Of a stretch of DNA of 64,000 bases, positions 49,884-58,027 are shown piece after piece. A model generated the notes under the pieces. That model was not told the DNA's origin, ran no database searches, and saw only the letters and a list, made by a program, of their open reading frames with translations. Position numbers and translations under genes: made by a program. The number at the start of each line of letters is the position of its first letter. Within the stretch, counting starts at the first letter, position 1. The stretch spans positions 1 to 64,000 of the forward strand of contig UBJO01000034.1 in assembly GCA_900465665.1 (NCBI GenBank), in the 5' to 3' direction. Origin of the DNA: Hyphomicrobiales bacterium. Lineage in GTDB: Bacteria; Pseudomonadota; Alphaproteobacteria; Rhizobiales; Rhizobiaceae.

Positions 49884-49927
49884 CCCCCCTCTGCCCTGCC
49901 GGGCATCTCCCCCACAGGTGGGGAGAT
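49884..49927 (-). repeat. Palindromic repeat, family A, inverted copy in the iolE-iolB spacer
   Basis: This is the reverse complement of the element at 49987-50031 with about four mismatches in 44 bases. The two arms face each other over a 59-base spacer and could form a large stem-loop in the iol transcript. Confidence 0.8.
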
Positions 49928-49986
49928 TGGCTGGGCGCAGCCGCTCGCTCTACCTTCATTGTTTGGCGTAAACCTCACCGCATGTC

Positions 49987-50031
49987 GATCTCCCCCCTTG
50001 TGGGGGAGATGTCCGGCAGGACAGAGGGGGG
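49987..50031 (+). repeat. Palindromic repeat, family A, direct copy in the iolE-iolB spacer
   Basis: This is nearly identical to the element at 1-40. It lies 34 bases before iolB and can be read through in the iolB frame, which would give a false N-terminal GEMSGRTEGG. Confidence 0.8.
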
Positions 50032-50065
50032 CGCCACATCCACGAATGTTCACGAGGAGAAACAA

Positions 50066-50863
50066 ATGCCAAACCTCAAAGTCAAACCAACAGGCACACA
50101 CGGCCGCGTCACCCATGTGACGCCCGAGAGCGCCGGCTGGACCTATGTCGGCTTCGACATGCATCGGCTGAAAGCTGGCGAGACCGTGTCCGGCGAAACC
50201 GGCGAGCGCGAAGTGTGCCTCGTTTGGGTGAGCGGCAAGGGGAAGGCCAGCGCCGGCACGCGGGATTTCGGCACGCTCGGCGAACGGATGAGCCCGTTCG
50301 ATGGGGCACCGCATGCGCTTTATATCCCGATGGAATCGGCATGGTCGGTGACGGCCGAGACCGATCTGGAGCTGGCGGTCTGCTCGGCGCCGGGCGGCGG
50401 CGCCTATGAGGCGAAGGCGATCCCGCCGGGCACGCATCCGGCGCTGACGCGCGGCAAGGGTACCAATGTGCGCTACGTCAACAACATCATGCCCGAGGAT
50501 GACGCGTCGGCCTATTCGCTGCTCGTCGTCGAGGTGATCACGCCGGGCGGGCATACCTCTTCCTACCCGCCGCACAAGCACGACCAGGACAACCTGCCGA
50601 ACGAGAGCTTCCTCGAGGAGACCTATTATCACCGCCTGAACCCGCCGCAGGGTTTCGGGTTCCAGCGCGTCTATACAGACGATCGGTCGCTCGACGAGGC
50701 GATGGTGCTCGAAGATGGCGACGTGACGCTGGTGCCTAAGGGATATCACCCCTGCGCTGCCACACACGGCTACGATCTCTACTATCTCAACGTGATGGCC
50801 GGCCCGAAGCGCGTCTGGAAGTTCTACAACGCGCCGGAGCATGAATGGCTGCTCAAGGCCTGA
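50066..50863 (+). CDS. iolB: 5-deoxy-glucuronate isomerase
   Basis: This 265-aa cupin-fold enzyme isomerises 5-deoxy-glucuronate to 5-dehydro-2-deoxygluconate, the IolC kinase substrate. The metal site is visible in SSYPPHKHDQDN (two His) with ESFLEETYYHR and a later His in YHPCAATHGYD. ATG 50066 with GAGGAGA upstream is chosen over an upstream in-frame start that would translate the repeat. It closes the iol operon. Confidence 0.94.
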   Translation: MPNLKVKPTGTHGRVTHVTPESAGWTYVGFDMHRLKAGETVSGETGEREVCLVWVSGKGKASAGTRDFGTLGERMSPFDGAPHALYIPMESAWSVTAETDLELAVCSAPGGGAYEAKAIPPGTHPALTRGKGTNVRYVNNIMPEDDASAYSLLVVEVITPGGHTSSYPPHKHDQDNLPNESFLEETYYHRLNPPQGFGFQRVYTDDRSLDEAMVLEDGDVTLVPKGYHPCAATHGYDLYYLNVMAGPKRVWKFYNAPEHEWLLKA

Positions 50864-50881
50864 AACCGGAAGCATGACGAT

Positions 50882-50916
50882 AAAAGCCGCGCCTCGACAG
50901 CGCGGCTTTTTCGTTT
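50882..50916. terminator. Terminator of the iol operon
   Basis: AAAAGCCGCGC / GCGCGGCTTTT is an 11-bp perfect stem with a 7-base loop, followed by TTCGTTT. The opposite strand also ends in T, so it can serve the convergent gene. Confidence 0.9.
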
Positions 50917-50929
50917 CAGCCACGGGGCC

Positions 50930-51361
50930 TCAGATGTCGAGCACGAGCTGCGGCAGGCCGTTCGAGGTCTTGCGCGGGGAAACGCCGTTTTCGTCGACCT
51001 GCGCGTTGACCCTCTGGCGGAAGGCCGAGAAGCTCTCGAAGGTGACGACATCGACGGGTTCGTCGAAGTGAAGCGTCAGCTTGTGCAGGCCGCCGGATTG
51101 TTCGCCAAGCGCCAGGATCCTGCCAGTGAACGGCTGATTGAGGTAGCGGCCGCTGACCCGCCCGCCGACGGTGAGTGCGGCAAGCGGCGGCGTGTTGGGT
51201 CTGCTTGCCAGCGCCGACAGCGTGTTCCAGTCGCGAACGCCGTGCTGGCTGGCGATCAGCTCGAGAGCCGCGCTATGCGAGATCGGTGTGCCGCTGGATT
51301 CCATAGCGCCACGTAATCGCTTTGCCTGGGCCTTCAGATCGTCGATCGAAGGATAGTTCAT
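50930..51361 (-). CDS. Glyoxalase-superfamily-associated small protein (Glyoxalase_8-like)
   Basis: This 143-aa protein has an N-terminal helical region IDDLKAQAKRLRGAME...SHSAALELIASQHGVRDWNTLSAL that matches a domain annotated in Pfam as Glyoxalase_8. The C-terminal part is beta-rich, with HKLTLHFDEPVDVV. No glyoxalase metal ligands are obvious, so enzymatic activity is doubtful. It is transcribed toward the iol terminator. Confidence 0.65.
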   Translation of the reverse strand: MNYPSIDDLKAQAKRLRGAMESSGTPISHSAALELIASQHGVRDWNTLSALASRPNTPPLAALTVGGRVSGRYLNQPFTGRILALGEQSGGLHKLTLHFDEPVDVVTFESFSAFRQRVNAQVDENGVSPRKTSNGLPQLVLDI

Positions 51362-51695
51362 GGTTCAGCCTTTCAAAAAGGCATGCTGTTCGAAGCAGTT
51401 GGGAGCTCGCATTGCCACCAGTCAGCATGCACAAGGGCTGTGACCGTTCATTGCAGGAGATCTTCACCATGGATTTTCATCCGCGAGCGGCAGGCGTCTC
51501 GAACCGGTTTTCGGTATGAGGCAGGGACGCGCATCTGTCAACCTGCGCAAATTTCCGGCAGAACTGACGAATATTGCCTAAAAATGGGACTTTTGAGCGC
51601 CGCAATCTACATAAGCATCTAGTTTTAAAGATCTTTTTCAGAACTATTCAGCACACTTGCCCTAGATTGAAACCAGACAACCAGCGGAGGCGACC
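51362..51695. other. Intergenic region, 334 bases
   Basis: This region lies between two divergent genes and should contain both promoters. A 16-codon frame at 51470 follows CAGGAG but is too short to support. The 3' part is AT-rich. I see no repeat, RNA structure or known operator. Confidence 0.5.
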
Positions 51696-52040
51696 ATGGC
51701 CTTTCAGATGCACCTCGATACTGCACATCCCGAACCGGAGCAGGCTTACCGGGAATTCGCGCTCGATCGCCCCGGCAAGATCATTTTCGTCGGCCATCAC
51801 CTCAGCACCGCTGCCCAACTCCGTTGCCTGATCCGCAGCATCACGCTCGCCGGCGCGACGCTCGAAGTGAATGCGTCGATCGAAATGCCAAACCATTTCT
51901 TCCTCGAAATTCTCGGCATCCAGGACGAGATCGGTGCGACGCTGGTGAAGCGCGAGGGCGACCTTGCGACGATCAGCTTCAACATGCTGATCAATCCGGA
52001 ATTCCTGCACCACGTACTGCGCCTGAGCTTCGAAAACTAG
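51696..52040 (+). CDS. PilZ-like protein lacking the c-di-GMP-binding motifs
   Basis: This 114-aa protein aligns over its length with the PilZ protein at 53235: RSITLAGATLEV corresponds to IDISRGGATLLV, and PNHFFLEILGIQDEIGATLVKR to PKHYYLNILGLAYRIGCAEVSR. Canonical RxxxR is absent (PGKIIFVG there), and D/NxSxxG has become SITLAGA. It is therefore likely a non-binding PilZ-fold paralogue. GGAGG precedes the ATG. Confidence 0.65.
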   Translation: MAFQMHLDTAHPEPEQAYREFALDRPGKIIFVGHHLSTAAQLRCLIRSITLAGATLEVNASIEMPNHFFLEILGIQDEIGATLVKREGDLATISFNMLINPEFLHHVLRLSFEN

Positions 52041-52099
52041 GACCAGTCACCCATGGAAAAAGAGCGGGCTCGCGCCCGCTCCGGCTTCGCCTGATATCG

Positions 52100-52542
52100 T
52101 CAGGCCGCCAGTCGCCGTTCGATCTGGTCGATCGGCAGGTTCGTGTAATCCTTGGGAATTTCGGCCGAGATGATCGCCTGCGCCTCGACGCTGAGGTTGG
52201 AACGAAGCGTTCCGAGCGCGCGGGGCGGCGCCACCAGCACGATGTTGGTCGCATCCTGCTCGATGATCAGGTCATCCAGCTTGAACGCGATCTGCTTGAG
52301 GAATTCGGCCTCGGCCTGATCATGCCAATCGAGTTCCTCGACTGCGCTGCCCCGACCATCCGCGCTATGGGCCCGGCCAGGCTTGTCGGTGCCGATTTCG
52401 CGATCGGGTTCGTTCGGTTGCGCCAGGGTTTCCCTGACCTTGAGATCGACGCCGCTAACGTCGCCGTCATTCTGCATAATCAGAGCCTTGCCTCCGTCCA
52501 TACCACAACCCAGGAATTTCGCGGCACTCTGATGTCAGCCAT
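52100..52542 (-). pseudogene. Host attachment family protein, frameshifted
   Basis: The start at 52542 (AAGGAGAC upstream) gives MADIRVPRNSWVVV, the usual N-terminus of this family, then hits a stop within a few codons. A different frame continues with DGGKALIMQNDGDVSG and runs to FLKQIAFKLDDLIIEQD and IERRLAA at 52100. Joining the two needs one extra base near 52498-52500 (GTATG-GACGG), so a 1-base deletion is likely. Family proteins are about 145 aa and are named for attachment to host cells. A sequencing error is possible because the rest is intact. Confidence 0.8.
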
Positions 52543-52723
52543 ATCAGTCTCCTTGATCTTGTATCTTGAGCGCGAAATTCGCACTCGGGAGCACAAATCT
52601 GTGCTCGTGAACAAGAAGCAAACGCCCGGGGTCGTAAAGAGTTCAACGATTTGTGGAATTCGCGCGATAGGCAATCCAATCCGTGTAGAGCACGTACAGA
52701 GAGGCAAACGTCAGGACAGGATC

Positions 52724-53125
52724 ATGAAAACAGCTCTCGTCGCCTATGCCGGTTCATTTGGTACCCTGCTCGTGTTGGATGCCATATGGCTCGGCCTCGT
52801 CGCCCGGACATTCTATCGCGATCAACTCGGCGATCTGATGCTGCCGTCACCGAATTTCGGCATCGCCGCGATCTTCTATCTTTTCTTCGCCGTCGCCGTT
52901 GTGGTGCTTGCCGTGCTTCCGGCGATCGCGTCGGGGTCCCTGTGGACCGCCGTCATTTACGGCCTGATCCTGGGGCTTGCCGCCTACGGGACCTACGACG
53001 TGACGAACCTCGCCACGCTGAAGAACTGGCCGCCGCTGATGAGCATCGTCGATCTCGCCTGGGGCGGCTTTATCACTGCCATGACGGCCGCCGGTGGATT
53101 TTTTGCCGTCCGAGCCTTCAGTTAA
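52724..53125 (+). CDS. DUF2177 family membrane protein
   Basis: This 133-aa protein has four hydrophobic segments. LDAIWLGLVARTFYRDQLG and YDVTNLATLKNWP...VDLAWGGF are typical of DUF2177. The function is unknown. The start ATG 52724 follows AGGACAGG. An open frame reaches far upstream, but this part overlaps other genes and is not coding. Confidence 0.87.
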   Translation: MKTALVAYAGSFGTLLVLDAIWLGLVARTFYRDQLGDLMLPSPNFGIAAIFYLFFAVAVVVLAVLPAIASGSLWTAVIYGLILGLAAYGTYDVTNLATLKNWPPLMSIVDLAWGGFITAMTAAGGFFAVRAFS

Positions 53126-53234
53126 ATTCTCATTCACTAAAATTGTAGTGACTTCATTGATGATTGCGCAAAGCATTCATGTGACGCTCCATTGGAAAGA
53201 CTAGGATTTTCCTGATTTTAGGAGTGTGCCTGCG

Positions 53235-53630
53235 ATGTCGATGCTCAACAACACGCACCTCACGACGGTGAAATCGGAGATTTACGAGACCCGGTGGGAG
53301 CAGTTCAACGTGCGGCGTCCGGCCCGCATCGTCGCCGTGCGGCCCTGTCTGACGGGTGTCTCGATGCGCAGCGCCGAGATCATCGATATCTCCCGCGGCG
53401 GCGCCACGCTTCTTGTCGCTTCGGCGACCGGTCTTCCCAAGCACTACTATCTCAACATTCTCGGGCTCGCCTACCGCATTGGCTGCGCCGAGGTATCACG
53501 GCGCAATGAGCGCCTGCATGTGCGCTTCATCAACACGATCGAACCCGAGGTATTGCGCCGCGTCGTGCGTGCCGACTTCATGATCGGCAATATGGAAGCG
53601 ATCAGCGCAAGCCGCACGATCAGCATGTAA
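53235..53630 (+). CDS. PilZ domain c-di-GMP-binding protein
   Basis: This 131-aa protein contains a PilZ domain with both binding motifs: RRPAR (RxxxR) and DISRGG (DxSxxG) 27 residues later. It should sense cyclic-di-GMP, whose likely regulators include the GGDEF-EAL protein at 21274, although no link is shown. AGGAG lies 10 bases before ATG 53235; ATG 53241 and GTG 53226 are alternatives. It is related to the degenerate copy at 51696. Confidence 0.85.
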   Translation: MSMLNNTHLTTVKSEIYETRWEQFNVRRPARIVAVRPCLTGVSMRSAEIIDISRGGATLLVASATGLPKHYYLNILGLAYRIGCAEVSRRNERLHVRFINTIEPEVLRRVVRADFMIGNMEAISASRTISM

Positions 53631-53721
53631 ATAGGCTTCCCAGGGGAATAATCGTCCTTGCCATGGCACCATCAGCGCCTATTGTTGGCGCGATTTTCAT
53701 AGCCTTGGGAAATGCCCTTCA

Positions 53722-54834
53722 ATGTCTGCCTTCTCGCGCTTCACACCGCTTGTCAGCGCCCTGCCCTCCACCGTTCCCTTTGTCGGCCCTGAGGCCATCG
53801 AGCGTCAACGCGGCCTCGCCGTCAAGGCGCGCATCGGCGCCAACGAAAACGGCTTCGGCCCCGCCCCATCAGTGCTGACGGCAATGCGCGAGGCGGGCGC
53901 TGATATCTGGAAATACAGCGACCCCGAGAACCACGACCTGAAGGAAGCACTTGCAGCCCATCTCGGCACGAGCGCTGCCAATATCGCCATCGGCGGCGGT
54001 ATCGACGAGTTGCTCGGGCAGATCGTGCGCATGGTGATCGAACCCGGCGCACCCGTCGTCACGTCGCTCGGCGGCTATCCGACGTTCAACTTTCATGTGG
54101 CGGGCTTCGGCGGCCGGCTGGTCACCGTTCCCTATGTGAGCGATCGCGAAGATCTCGACGGATTGCTGGATGCGGTGAAGCGCGAAAATCCGCCGCTGGT
54201 CTACTTCGCCAATCCTGATAATCCGATGGGTAGCTGGTGGGATGCCGACCGCGTGGTGGCCTTTGCCCGCGCTATCCCCGAGACCACGCTGCTGATCCTC
54301 GACGAGGCCTATAGCGAAACGTTTCCGGCCAGCGCCCTGCCGTCGATCGCATCGCTGATCGATTTGCCAAACGTGATCAGGACGCGCACCTTCTCCAAAG
54401 CCTACGGCCTTGCCGGCGCGCGCGTAGGCTATGCGATCTCGACACCGGGCACTGCGCTCGCCTTCGACAAGATCCGCAACCACTTCGGCATGAACCGGAT
54501 GGCTGTCGCCGGCGCAATCGCCGCGCTCAAGGATCAGGCCTATCTCTCGGAGGTGATTGCCAAGATCCACGCCGCGCGCGAGCGGATTGCCGGTATCGCC
54601 GATGCCAATGGCCTGCGGGCGCTGCCTTCGGCCACCAACTTCGTCGCCGTCGACGCAGGCCGCGACGGCACCTATGCGCGGGCGATCGTCGACGGGCTTA
54701 TGCAGCATGGCGTGTTCATCCGTATGCCTGGGGTGGCGCCGCTTAACCGCTGCATTCGCGTCAGCGTCGGCCCGGCCGCCGATATGGATCTGTTCGAGGC
54801 AGCACTGCCTCAGGTTCTGAAGTCGATCGGCTGA
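53722..54834 (+). CDS. PLP-dependent aminotransferase, HisC-like
   Basis: This 370-aa class I/II aminotransferase has PLP lysine K226 (TFSKAYGLAGARVGY), NPDNPMG and LILDEAYSE. It resembles histidinol-phosphate aminotransferases. No other his genes are near, so it may be a paralogue with a different amino donor or acceptor (aromatic or imidazole compounds). The name hisC is not asserted for that reason. Confidence 0.85.
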   Translation: MSAFSRFTPLVSALPSTVPFVGPEAIERQRGLAVKARIGANENGFGPAPSVLTAMREAGADIWKYSDPENHDLKEALAAHLGTSAANIAIGGGIDELLGQIVRMVIEPGAPVVTSLGGYPTFNFHVAGFGGRLVTVPYVSDREDLDGLLDAVKRENPPLVYFANPDNPMGSWWDADRVVAFARAIPETTLLILDEAYSETFPASALPSIASLIDLPNVIRTRTFSKAYGLAGARVGYAISTPGTALAFDKIRNHFGMNRMAVAGAIAALKDQAYLSEVIAKIHAARERIAGIADANGLRALPSATNFVAVDAGRDGTYARAIVDGLMQHGVFIRMPGVAPLNRCIRVSVGPAADMDLFEAALPQVLKSIG

Positions 54835-54968
54835 TCAAACGACAAGAACCGCGCCGGCCTTGTTCCTGCCGGTCGCGGTTCGATATGTCGGCGCAGGCTC
54901 CGCATGGCGCCTCGCCATCCCCTCTTCGAGGTTATTGTTTTTATTGAATTGTCGGCACTGACAGTCGC

Positions 54969-55235
54969 TTAGTGCACCGTCATCCATTCGCGAGCCGCGC
55001 GCAGCGCCTCGACAAGCTGCATCTTGTCCATCGTGGCCGCAAGATCGGCGCGCAGCTCGGCGGCGCGATCGTGGCCCTTGATGGCGGCGATGTTCAGCCA
55101 TTTGTGGGCCGCAACGAGGTCAACGGAGCATCCGCGACCTGTCGCGTACATCAGACCCATTTCGCAGAAGACATCGGCGTTGTTTTCGCCACCCATGGTG
55201 GCCGTTTCAGCATTGTGCATTTCAAAGCGTGCCAT
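54969..55235 (-). CDS. Single Sel1-repeat protein, 88 aa
   Basis: This short protein carries one Sel1-like repeat (ADVFCEMGLMYATGRGCSVDLVAAHKWLNIAAIKGH). There is no signal peptide. Sel1 repeats normally occur in arrays that mediate protein contacts; a single unit with a C-terminal helix is probably an adaptor-like or oligomerising form. The function is unknown. Confidence 0.75.
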   Translation of the reverse strand: MARFEMHNAETATMGGENNADVFCEMGLMYATGRGCSVDLVAAHKWLNIAAIKGHDRAAELRADLAATMDKMQLVEALRAAREWMTVH

Positions 55236-55672
55236 CGGTTTTATCCCTGTTTAGCCTGTTATCGACTTACCCTGTTTTACCTCGGAGCCTTGCCGTCTAA
55301 CGCGGCGTTCGGTCTCTTCGGTTCGGCGGGTTTGCCCCGCTCGTTTGATGGGTCCAATATGCAGCAAGCCCTTCAAAAAACGCCTAAAATGCATGATTAA
55401 TTTGAGACAAACAAAGTGCAAACGCTTGGTAAAATTGGGTTTTTGTTAAACATCGGATCGCCTGCTCATTAAGGGTTCCGGCATTTGTTTAAGGAAAAAT
55501 TCAGATTTGAAAATCAACCCTTCATTCACCACGAAATCAGCAGCGAAATGAAAACACACGGAAATTCGTCTTCGCGAACAGGCCCCTTCGACCATGCCGG
55601 AACCCGCGAATATTTACCTTTACGTTCGCGTAAGCTATCGTCCGCAACCTCAGGACATCAGGGAGGAATAAG
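55236..55672. other. AT-rich intergenic region, 437 bases
   Basis: The stretch separates the divergent Sel1 and DUF2147 genes. It is AT-rich around 55380-55560 (TTTTTGTTAAAC, TTTAAGGAAAAATTC). A 63-codon frame ending at 55676 looks random. I could not identify a promoter pair, operator or structured RNA with confidence. Confidence 0.5.
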
Positions 55673-56011
55673 ATGATCCGCAGTCTCATTCTGGCGAGCG
55701 CATTGGCGCTCTCCGCAACGCTTGCGCATGCCGAGGAGCCGATCGCAGGCAATTGGAAGACGGTGGCGGGCGATACCGCCGTGATCGCATCCTGCGGCGG
55801 CAGCTACTGCATTACGCTGAAGACGGGCAAATATGCGGGGCGCAAGATCGGCACGCTGACGGGCAAGGACGGCACCTATAATGGCGAGATCACCGATCCC
55901 AGCAACGACAAGACCTATAGCGGCTCGGGCACGGTTTCCGGCAACTCGCTGAAGATGAAGGGCTGCGTGCTGGCCGTGCTCTGCAAGTCGCAGACCTGGA
56001 CACGCCTGTAA
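55673..56011 (+). CDS. DUF2147 family exported protein
   Basis: This 112-aa protein has a signal peptide (MIRSLILASALALSATLAHAEE), and the mature beta-rich domain fits DUF2147: IAGNWKT, CITLKTGKYAGRKIG, LKMKGCVL and the terminal SQTWTR. The four mature cysteines may pair in the periplasm. Function is unknown. GGGAGG lies 6 bases before the ATG. Confidence 0.83.
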   Translation: MIRSLILASALALSATLAHAEEPIAGNWKTVAGDTAVIASCGGSYCITLKTGKYAGRKIGTLTGKDGTYNGEITDPSNDKTYSGSGTVSGNSLKMKGCVLAVLCKSQTWTRL

Positions 56012-56229
56012 GACGATATCCGATGTGCCCGGCCCATCGGGCGCATCTCCTCCGTCCTTCCCGCCCATGCTTGTTTCATGAACGGCGGATGAATTCCGAT
56101 CTCAGCATCGGTTCAGCCTGACCATGGCAAAACGGTGTCATTCTAAAGTGCACTGCGTCGCAAGCAGCACCCGGCGCACACATGACATTCGGAACATGGC
56201 ACATGGGCAAGGATACGGAAGTGCTTATC

Positions 56230-56391
56230 ATGGCAAGACGCTTCACCATCATCACGCTGTTCGCGGCGATCTTCGCCGTCTCGTTCTCGGCGGCCGTCAA
56301 CCGCAATGCCGGCGGCGGCGCGCAGTCGCATTTCGGCGCGAACTATACCTGCGTCGACAGAACCAACCCGATCTGCACCAGCGTCAACTGA
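56230..56391 (+). CDS. Small exported protein, 53 aa
   Basis: The product has a short basic start and a hydrophobic helix (FTIITLFAAIFAVSFSAAV), then a polar Cys-containing tail (NYTCVDRTNPICTSVN). It is either a secreted peptide or a one-helix membrane protein. The start at 56230 is preferred; in-frame ATG codons at 56182 and 56203 exist. The family is not recognised. Confidence 0.5.
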   Translation: MARRFTIITLFAAIFAVSFSAAVNRNAGGGAQSHFGANYTCVDRTNPICTSVN

Positions 56392-56476
56392 CACCACCGC
56401 GACCGGCAACCGCCGACCCCGGCTGCCGGTCATCCTGATCATTCAGGTCTTGTCATGCTGGTCATGCACGCGTCGT

Positions 56477-56504
56477 TTGCTTGTTAAGAACGACGTACTA
56501 TAAT
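56477..56504 (+). promoter_or_regulatory. Promoter of amn, apparently leaderless
   Basis: TTGCTT (56477-56482), a 16-base spacer and a perfect TATAAT (56499-56504) end five bases before the amn ATG at 56510. Transcription should start at or within the start codon. No Shine-Dalgarno sequence is visible. Confidence 0.6.
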
Positions 56505-56509
56505 GCCTC

Positions 56510-58012
56510 ATGAGCAACCGAATCTCTCCTTCTGCCGCCCTCGACGTCTCGTCTCCGAGCCTCTTCAAGCCGCAAAGTTTCGACGATCCCATCAAGGCCG
56601 TCGAAGCGCTGACAGAGCTTTACGAGCGCAACACGACCTTCCTGATCGAGCACTTCAAGGAACTGGCGCAGGGCGCGCCGATCACCTCGCGCTACCGGGC
56701 GTTTTATCCGCAGGTGAGCATCGAGACGACAAGCTTCGGCCATATCGACACGCGTCTCTCCTATGGCCATGTCACGGCACCGGGCATCTACACGACGACG
56801 ATCACCCGTCCCTCGCTCTTCCGGCACTATCTGAAGGAACAGCTCGGGCACTTGACGCGCAATCACAATGTGCCCGTCGTCGTGTCCGAATCGACCACGC
56901 CGATCCCACTGCATTTCGCCTTTGGCGAAGGGGCGCATGTGGAGGCGTCCGCGTCGGCCTTCGTCGACGTGCCGATGCGCGATCTCTTCGACACACCTGA
57001 CCTCAACACCACCGATGACGAGATCGCCAACGGCGAATATATCCCGCCGCCGGGCGAGCCCTCGCCGCTTGCGCCTTTCACGGCGCAGCGCATCGACTAT
57101 TCTCTTGCCCGCCTGTCGCACTATACGGCGACCGGCGCGCAGCACTTCCAGAATTTCGTGCTGTTCACGAACTACCAGTTCTACATCGACGAGTTCTGCG
57201 CCTGGGCGCGCAAGCTGATGGCAGACGGCGGCGATGGCTATACCTGCTTCGTCGAGCCCGGCAACATCGTCACCCATGCCGGCTCCAGCACGCCGGAGAC
57301 GGATGCGACGCTGTCGCGCCTGCCGCAGATGCCCGCCTACCACCTGAAGAAGAAGGGCCATGCCGGGATCACCATGATCAATATCGGCGTCGGCCCGTCC
57401 AACGCCAAGACGATCACCGACCATGTGGCGGTGCTGCGCCCGCATGCCTGGCTGATGCTCGGCCATTGCGCCGGCCTGCGCAACAGCCAGCGATTGGGCG
57501 ATTACGTGCTGGCGCATGCCTATATGCGCGAAGACCACGTTCTCGACGACGACCTGCCGGTCTGGGTGCCGATCCCGGCGCTTGCCGAAGTGCAGGTGGC
57601 GCTGGAGGCGGCCGTGGCCGAGATCACCGGCTACGAGGGCTTCGAGCTCAAGCGCATCATGCGCACGGGCACCGTCGGCACGATCGACAACCGCAACTGG
57701 GAACTGCGCGACCAGCGCGGACCGGTGAAGCGGCTGAGCCAAGCCCGCGCCATCGCACTCGACATGGAATCGGCGACCATCGCCGCCAACGGCTTCCGCT
57801 TCAGGGTGCCTTACGGAACGCTGCTTTGCGTATCCGACAAGCCGCTGCATGGCGAACTCAAGCTGCCGGGGATGGCGACGGCCTTCTATCGCACGCAGGT
57901 CAACCAGCATCTGCAGATCGGCATCCGCGCCGTGCAGAAGCTTGCGGCCATGCCGCCGGAAACGCTGCATTCACGCAAGCTCAGAAGCTTCTTCGAGACG
58001 GCCTTCCAATAG
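56510..58012 (+). CDS. amn: AMP nucleosidase
   Basis: This 500-aa enzyme hydrolyses AMP to adenine and ribose 5-phosphate. The N-terminal AMP-nucleosidase domain (about 15-185) is followed by a nucleoside-phosphorylase-like catalytic domain with MINIGVGPSNAKT, LMLGHCAGLRNSQ and ALDMESATIAANG. Length is close to E. coli Amn (484). The ATG is five bases downstream of a strong TATAAT and lacks a ribosome site, which suggests leaderless translation. Confidence 0.93.
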   Translation: MSNRISPSAALDVSSPSLFKPQSFDDPIKAVEALTELYERNTTFLIEHFKELAQGAPITSRYRAFYPQVSIETTSFGHIDTRLSYGHVTAPGIYTTTITRPSLFRHYLKEQLGHLTRNHNVPVVVSESTTPIPLHFAFGEGAHVEASASAFVDVPMRDLFDTPDLNTTDDEIANGEYIPPPGEPSPLAPFTAQRIDYSLARLSHYTATGAQHFQNFVLFTNYQFYIDEFCAWARKLMADGGDGYTCFVEPGNIVTHAGSSTPETDATLSRLPQMPAYHLKKKGHAGITMINIGVGPSNAKTITDHVAVLRPHAWLMLGHCAGLRNSQRLGDYVLAHAYMREDHVLDDDLPVWVPIPALAEVQVALEAAVAEITGYEGFELKRIMRTGTVGTIDNRNWELRDQRGPVKRLSQARAIALDMESATIAANGFRFRVPYGTLLCVSDKPLHGELKLPGMATAFYRTQVNQHLQIGIRAVQKLAAMPPETLHSRKLRSFFETAFQ

Positions 58013-58027
58013 GCCGCCTCGCCTGCC

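Noticed and set aside
51470..51520. 16-codon peptide frame after CAGGAG
   Set aside because: It is too short to separate from chance and has no conservation evidence available.
51824..53125. Plus-strand open frame of 433 codons
   Set aside because: Only its last 133 codons (from 52724) are protein-like and match DUF2177; the rest overlaps the PilZ-like gene and the antisense host-attachment gene.
53722..54834. Assignment as the biosynthetic hisC
   Set aside because: The family fits, but no other histidine gene is adjacent and rhizobia have several HisC paralogues.
54847..54876. Hairpin after the HisC-like gene as terminator
   Set aside because: GAACCGCG/CGCGGTTC pairs well, but neither strand continues into a T-run, so termination is not supported.
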